Shown here piece by piece: positions 5,486 to 8,794 of a DNA stretch of 8,794 nucleotides. Source of the DNA: Clostridiales bacterium (GTDB lineage: Bacteria > Bacillota > Clostridia > Oscillospirales > CAG-272); assembly GCA_004554105.1 (NCBI GenBank), contig SFNW01000077.1, positions 1-8,794 on the forward strand, given 5' to 3'. The notes under the pieces were generated by a model. That model did not search any database and was not told the DNA's origin. It saw only the letters and a program-made list of their open reading frames with translations. The position numbers and the translations under genes were made by a program. How positions within the stretch are numbered: position 1 is the first letter of the stretch; every line of letters begins with the position of its first letter.

Positions 5486-6304
5486 GTCACCATCGGCATC
5501 GACATCGGCGGAAGCACGACGAAGATCGTCGGCTTTGCGTCGAAGAACGACCGCAAACTCATTGAGCCGCTTTCGGTGCGGGCAACCGACCCTGTCACCT
5601 CGGTCTACGGCGCGTTCGGCAAATTCATCAGCGAGAACAACCTCAACCTTTCGGACATCGAAAAGGTGTCCGTGACCGGCGTCGGCTCGAAATACATTAC
5701 CAAACCGCTCTATTCCCTGCCCTGCGTCAACGTCCCCGAATTCAAGTGTATCGGACTCGGCGGACTGTATCTGTCGGGGCTTGACGACGTGATCGTCGTC
5801 AGCATGGGTACGGGCACCGCGCTTGTCCACGCCATTCGCGGCAGCGAGATTGAATATCTCGGCGGCACGGGCGTCGGCGGCGGCACGCTGATTGGGCTGT
5901 CCGAAAAACTCATCGGCATCGGCTCTGCCGAGCATCTCTCCGAGCTTGCCGAGGGCGGCGACCTTGACCGCATCGACCTGCGCATCAAGGACATCACCAT
6001 GGCGAGTTATGACCTCCCCGCCAACATGACGGCGGCAAACTTCGGCAAGGTCAGCGAACTTGCGACCAAGGAGGACTTTGCGCTCGGTCTCATCAACATG
6101 ATTTTCGAGACCGCGGGTATGATGGCGGTGTTCAATTCGCGTATGCACAAGACGCGGGACATCGTCCTCACCGGCAACCTCACGCAGATTACACAGGCGA
6201 AAGGCATCTTTGATACGCTTTCCCGGATGTTCGACGTCAATTTCATCATTCCGGAGCGCGCCCAGTACTCAACCGTTATCGGCGCAGCGCTCTGCGCACT
6301 TTAA
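5483..6304 (+). CDS. coaW: type II pantothenate kinase
   Basis: It phosphorylates pantothenate with ATP, the first step of coenzyme A synthesis, in the cytoplasm. The 273-residue product has the ASKHA (actin-like kinase) fold typical of type II enzymes: phosphate-1 loop DIGGSTTK (7-14), an EF motif with E86 as probable catalytic base, phosphate-2 loop SMGTGTA (107-113), the Gly-rich GGTGVGGGT (127-135), a TGNLTQ block (230-235) and terminal GAALCAL. The length matches Staphylococcus aureus CoaW (about 267). Type II bacterial enzymes are generally insensitive to CoA feedback, so supply may be set by expression. It starts with TTG behind a perfect ribosome site and shares a transcript with the HAD gene 4 bases downstream. 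A related ASKHA kinase (BadF/BcrA-type or other sugar/acid kinase) is the main alternative, but length and motif order favour CoaW. Confidence 0.88.
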   Translation: MVTIGIDIGGSTTKIVGFASKNDRKLIEPLSVRATDPVTSVYGAFGKFISENNLNLSDIEKVSVTGVGSKYITKPLYSLPCVNVPEFKCIGLGGLYLSGLDDVIVVSMGTGTALVHAIRGSEIEYLGGTGVGGGTLIGLSEKLIGIGSAEHLSELAEGGDLDRIDLRIKDITMASYDLPANMTAANFGKVSELATKEDFALGLINMIFETAGMMAVFNSRMHKTRDIVLTGNLTQITQAKGIFDTLSRMFDVNFIIPERAQYSTVIGAALCAL

Positions 6305-6308
6305 GCTT

Positions 6309-7019
6309 ATGAAACCGAAAATGATTCTTTTTGACTACGGTCAGACGCTGGTCGTCGAGCCGCAGTTTGACGCCAAGCTCGGCTATGCGGCGGTTTACGA
6401 CCGCACGGACGGCGGCAGCGTCTCGCGCGAAGCATTCTGCGACTTTGCCGACGCGCTCTTTCTCTCGCTTGCCGAAAAAGCGCACAATACTTATCATGAA
6501 ATCGACAATATCAGGTTTCTCACGGCGGTCTGCTCTTACTTCGGCATGACGCCCTCGATTTCCTTTGAGGACGCCGACCTGCTCTACTGGGACACGGCGA
6601 CGCACGGCTCGCACGCCTCGCCGCACGCAAGCGAGTTGCTTGCCGCACTTGAAAAGCGCGGCATTCGTACCGGCGTGGTCAGCAACCTCAGCTTTGCAAG
6701 GCACAGTCTTGAAGCGCGGCTGTCGCGGTATCTGCCCGACCATGCTTTTGAGTTTGTCGTCACCAGCTCCGACCTGCTCTTCCGCAAGCCCGAGCGTTTT
6801 ATCTTTGACTACGCACTGCGCAAAGCCGGACTGTCACCCGAGGAAGTGTGGTTTGTCGGCGACAATCCGCCGGCTGACATCTTCGGCGCGTATCACGCGG
6901 GAATACGTCCCATGCTTTATACCGGCGCGCGTATGCGTCGGTACGATACGCCGCTTGAAGTCCCGCACACCGAAATCGACGATTTAGCCGACCTTATCGG
7001 TTTGCTCGACGAAGCCTGA
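6309..7019 (+). CDS. HAD-superfamily hydrolase with variant motif I (DxGxT)
   Basis: This 236-residue protein is a HAD-type phosphatase-like protein of the class with a helical cap between motifs I and II. Motif I is FDYGQTL with the nucleophile D9, but the usual second Asp (DxD) is Gly11. Motif II is VVSNLS with S125; motif III is FRKPERF with K160; motif IV is FVGDNPPADIFGA with D185 and D190. The cap spans about 16-115. The loss of the general acid/base Asp would weaken ordinary phosphomonoesterase chemistry, although similar DxGxT proteins are common. ATG 6309 starts 4 bases after the pantothenate kinase stop with no obvious ribosome site, so translation is probably coupled. The frame extends back into coaW, but that part is only the coaW shadow. 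Substrate unknown; the neighbour suggests a phosphopantothenate/phosphopantetheine-type compound. Confidence 0.88.
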   Translation: MKPKMILFDYGQTLVVEPQFDAKLGYAAVYDRTDGGSVSREAFCDFADALFLSLAEKAHNTYHEIDNIRFLTAVCSYFGMTPSISFEDADLLYWDTATHGSHASPHASELLAALEKRGIRTGVVSNLSFARHSLEARLSRYLPDHAFEFVVTSSDLLFRKPERFIFDYALRKAGLSPEEVWFVGDNPPADIFGAYHAGIRPMLYTGARMRRYDTPLEVPHTEIDDLADLIGLLDEA

Positions 7020-7054
7020 ACTCCCCTCGACATCTACAGTATAGCGCATCATGC

Positions 7055-7070
7055 GTCCGATAAAGCGGAC
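7055..7070. repeat. small hairpin after the HAD gene
   Basis: GTCCG (7055-7059) pairs with CGGAC (7066-7070) around ATAAAG. There is no T-run after it, so it is unlikely to terminate by itself. The main terminator follows 16 bases later. Confidence 0.4.
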
Positions 7071-7085
7071 TTATATCGCACATTT

Positions 7086-7122
7086 AAAAATCCGCAGTTT
7101 CAAAAGAAACTGCGGATTTTTT
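7086..7122. terminator. strong intrinsic terminator of the coaW-HAD operon
   Basis: A perfect 16-bp stem, AAAAATCCGCAGTTTC (7086-7101) with its complement (7106-7121), closes on an AAAA loop and ends in a run of six T (7117-7122). The A-run on the other side makes it potentially bidirectional, but the convergent permease gene already has its own hairpin. Confidence 0.9.
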
Positions 7123-7140
7123 AATTCCAAGACAGAGCAA

Positions 7141-7176
7141 AATGCAGCCCGCGGCGAATTTACCGCGGGCTGCATT
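7141..7176 (-). terminator. terminator of the uracil permease gene
   Basis: A perfect 14-bp GC-rich stem, AATGCAGCCCGCGG (7141-7154) with its complement (7163-7176), has an 8-base loop, 15 bases beyond the permease stop. Reading the minus strand it is followed by TTTGCTCTGTC, a modest T-rich tail. Confidence 0.75.
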
Positions 7177-7191
7177 GTCTTTCAACTTATT

Positions 7192-8667
7192 TTATTTTCT
7201 TTTGTTGATGTCTTCAAACTCAACCTTACCCATATTGTCTGCAGCGCCGGTCAGACCGTCGGGCGTTTCTTCCTCGCCCGTGCCCATCTTGCCGCCGTTG
7301 ACGACCAAGTTGGTGATAATACCGAAAATCAGTGCGGTTGCAAGTGCCGTGACGGTGAGGAGCGCACCGCCGGTTGCGCTGTTCGTACCGAAGTTCAGCG
7401 AGAGACCGCCGATACCGGTAACCAGAATTGCACTGACAACAAACAGGTTCTTGTTGTTGCCGAGGTCAACCTTCTTGAGCATCTGCAAGCCCGATACGGC
7501 GATGAAGCCGTACAGTGCGACGCACGCGCCGCCCATGACGCACTTCGGAATCGAGTTGATCAGTGCAACGAAGGGCGTGAAGAACGAGAGGAGCATGCAG
7601 CCGATGCCTGCGGTGACAATCGAGATAATCGAAGCATTGCCGGTGATTGCAACGCAGCCGATGGACTCGCCGTAGGTGGTGTTTGCCGCGCCGCCGAAGA
7701 AACCGCCGACGATAGAGCCGAGGCCGTCGCCGATGAGCGTCTTGTCAAGGCCGGGCTCGGTAATCAGGTCTCTGCCGATAATCGAGCCGAGGTTCTTGTG
7801 GTCTGCGATGTGCTGTGCAAGCTCAACGATTGCAATCGGTACAAAGGTCATTGCGATGTTGCCGAGCGCCGCGCCGTCAATCGGCAGAACGCCTTCGGGG
7901 TGCTGGGTCAGTGCCTGCAGAATGGTGAACTTGGGGTAGTCGACAATCGAGGTCAGACCGAACGGAAGGAAGGCTTCCTTGAAAGCGTCGAAGCTCAGAA
8001 TCTGCAGCTCGGGATTTCCGGTAGCCATACCGATGAGGGTAACGATCAGTGCCAGGAGATAGCCGACGCCGACGCCGATGATAAAGGGAATCAGGCGGAG
8101 CGTCTTGGAGCCCTTGACCGAAACAAGGACGATGGTCAGGAAGGTAACTGCGCCGATGAGAATGGTCAGCAGGCTGTAGCTGCCGCCGCCGTTGCCCGAC
8201 ATCCAGGAGGTTGCCGTGCCCGAAAGCGAAAGACCGATGAGGGTTACGATAGGCCCGATGATGACTGCCGGCATCAGTTTGTTGACCCACTTGGAGCCGA
8301 CAACCTTAATGATGAGGGCAAGCGCAACATAGACGAGACCTGCAAAGACGATACCGATCAGCACGCCCCAGTAGCCGTAGTTCATGCCGATGACGGCTGC
8401 ATACGCGCCGAGGAAGGTGAACGAAGAACCGAGGAAGACCGGGCTCTTGCGCTTGGTGCAGAGAATGTAAACGATCGTACCGATGCCTGCGCCGAACAGT
8501 GCTGCGGCGGGGTCGAAGCTGAGCGTCTGACCGTTGCTCATCGCGTAGGTCGACATCAGAATCGGAACGAGCAGCGTTGCCGCCATGATTGCGATCATCT
8601 GCTGGAAAGCAAAGATCAGGGTTTGACTGAACTTGGGGCGGTCGCCGATGTCATAAACGAGTTTCAT
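7192..8667 (-). CDS. uraA: uracil permease, NCS2 (nucleobase:cation symporter-2) family
   Basis: This 491-residue inner-membrane protein imports a nucleobase, most likely uracil, with protons. It is hydrophobic from about 15 to 455, enough for the 14 helices of the NCS2 fold, with a polar tail of about 35 residues. Residues that bind uracil in E. coli UraA have equivalents: the LGSSF segment (79-83), E282 and H286 in VELAQH (UraA E241/H245, same spacing) and G333-E334 in TTYGESIG (UraA G289/E290). One oddity is Ser in ESIG, where most relatives have Asn (ENIG). The ATG at 8667 is chosen because AGGAGGAG stands 7 bases upstream; the frame continues open to 8769, but this would translate the leader hairpins and adds a soluble stretch unlike the family. 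The leader suggests transcription attenuation. A xanthine/uric acid permease is the alternative, less favoured by the Glu/His pair. Confidence 0.93.
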   Translation of the reverse strand: MKLVYDIGDRPKFSQTLIFAFQQMIAIMAATLLVPILMSTYAMSNGQTLSFDPAAALFGAGIGTIVYILCTKRKSPVFLGSSFTFLGAYAAVIGMNYGYWGVLIGIVFAGLVYVALALIIKVVGSKWVNKLMPAVIIGPIVTLIGLSLSGTATSWMSGNGGGSYSLLTILIGAVTFLTIVLVSVKGSKTLRLIPFIIGVGVGYLLALIVTLIGMATGNPELQILSFDAFKEAFLPFGLTSIVDYPKFTILQALTQHPEGVLPIDGAALGNIAMTFVPIAIVELAQHIADHKNLGSIIGRDLITEPGLDKTLIGDGLGSIVGGFFGGAANTTYGESIGCVAITGNASIISIVTAGIGCMLLSFFTPFVALINSIPKCVMGGACVALYGFIAVSGLQMLKKVDLGNNKNLFVVSAILVTGIGGLSLNFGTNSATGGALLTVTALATALIFGIITNLVVNGGKMGTGEEETPDGLTGAADNMGKVEFEDINKRK

Positions 8668-8703
8668 ACAATACTCCTCCTTGTCTGTCCCGGCAATACA
8701 AAA

Positions 8704-8727
8704 AACCTTGTCAATATTGACAAGGTT
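8704..8727 (-). terminator. leader terminator (attenuator) upstream of the uracil permease
   Basis: A perfect 24-base palindrome centred on AATATT, with arms AACCTTGTCAAT and its complement, is followed on the minus strand by four more T (8703-8700), giving a six-T run. It is an intrinsic terminator placed about 35 bases before the permease start and in the same direction, so it would stop transcripts before the gene unless an alternative fold prevents it. Confidence 0.8.
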
Positions 8728-8773
8728 CAAATATGCAACATAGGGTTGTCCTATAAATTTGCCGCACACTCAT

Positions 8774-8784
8774 CTTGTCGATAT
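8774..8784 (-). promoter_or_regulatory. antiterminator arm of the permease leader
   Basis: On the minus strand ATATCGACAAG (8784-8774) is a near copy of the terminator's 3' arm. It can pair with CTTGTCAATAT in the terminator (8724-8714) over 10 of 11 positions (one C/A mismatch). This pairing would consume the terminator's 5' arm. The 46 bases between hold a small hairpin, ATAGG/CCTAT (8754-8740). Confidence 0.65.
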
Positions 8785-8794
8785 CTCTGTATCG
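8779..8794 (-). promoter_or_regulatory. possible PyrR-binding hairpin (anti-antiterminator), cut by window edge
   Basis: CGATA (8794-8790) and TATCG (8783-8779) form a stem around the hexaloop CAGAGA (8789-8784). PyrR-binding loops in Bacillus pyr leaders have a terminal hexaloop CNGNGA, which this fits. The flanking UC and GG of the Bacillus consensus are absent. The hairpin shares its 3' strand with the antiterminator arm, as expected for an anti-antiterminator. The lower stem lies outside the window. Confidence 0.4.

Noticed and set aside
5468..6148. Minus-strand 226-codon frame opposite the pantothenate kinase gene
   Set aside because: Antisense shadow of a gene with clear kinase motifs; no start signals.
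6210..6308. N-terminal extension of the HAD protein into coaW
   Set aside because: The frame is open but the residues are out-of-frame translation of the conserved coaW end; HAD family proteins begin at about the MILFDYGQT strand.
8668..8769. 34-residue N-terminal extension of the permease
   Set aside because: It would translate through the leader terminator palindrome. ATG 8667 has an excellent ribosome site and gives the normal family N-terminus.
8728..8794. Purine (guanine/adenine) riboswitch before the permease
   Set aside because: The conserved junction sequences of the purine aptamer are not visible in the available leader, although an aptamer beyond the window edge cannot be excluded.

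Overview
The window comes from an endospore-forming member of the Firmicutes, most likely a GC-rich clostridium of the Oscillospiraceae/Ruminococcaceae type. The direct evidence is the gpr-spoIIP sporulation pair. The lineage guess rests on GC-rich codon choice (GCG, GAC, CGC), AT-rich promoter islands, strong GGAGG ribosome sites and an intergenic mosaic of GC-rich inverted repeats. It looks like ordinary chromosome: I see no transposase, integrase, CRISPR array, rRNA or tRNA.

Layout, left to right. (1) 1-1277, minus strand: the N-terminal 425 residues of a family 5 (peptide/OppA-like) ABC transporter substrate-binding lipoprotein, cut by the left edge, with a clear sigma-A promoter at 1335-1363. 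(2) 1556-3729, plus strand: gpr, the germination protease that degrades small acid-soluble spore proteins, overlapping by 4 bases spoIIP, the membrane-anchored peptidoglycan hydrolase of engulfment. (3) 3730-4036: no gene, but a stack of hairpins and repeat-like pieces, including a 16-bp perfect inverted repeat and a bidirectional terminator. (4) 4037-4321 (minus) and 4551-5342 (plus): a divergent pair, a 94-residue two-helix membrane protein of unknown function and a LexA-like self-cleaving HTH-S24 repressor. Both promoters carry nearly the same palindrome between the -35 and -10 boxes, so the repressor probably controls both genes. (5) 5483-7019, plus strand: a type II pantothenate kinase (TTG start) followed 4 bases later by a HAD-superfamily protein, closed by a strong terminator. 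(6) 7192-8667, minus strand: a UraA-type uracil permease. Its leader runs to the right edge and holds an intrinsic terminator, a matching antiterminator arm, and an upstream hairpin with a CAGAGA hexaloop that resembles a PyrR-binding site.

Functionally the window has four separate themes: peptide uptake, sporulation/germination, a small repressor-controlled membrane protein module, and nucleotide/cofactor metabolism (CoA synthesis and pyrimidine uptake). The most interesting points are the RNA attenuator in front of the permease, the twin operators of the divergent repressor module, a possible internal translation start in the repressor gene, and the pairing of pantothenate kinase with a HAD protein that lacks one of the usual catalytic aspartates.
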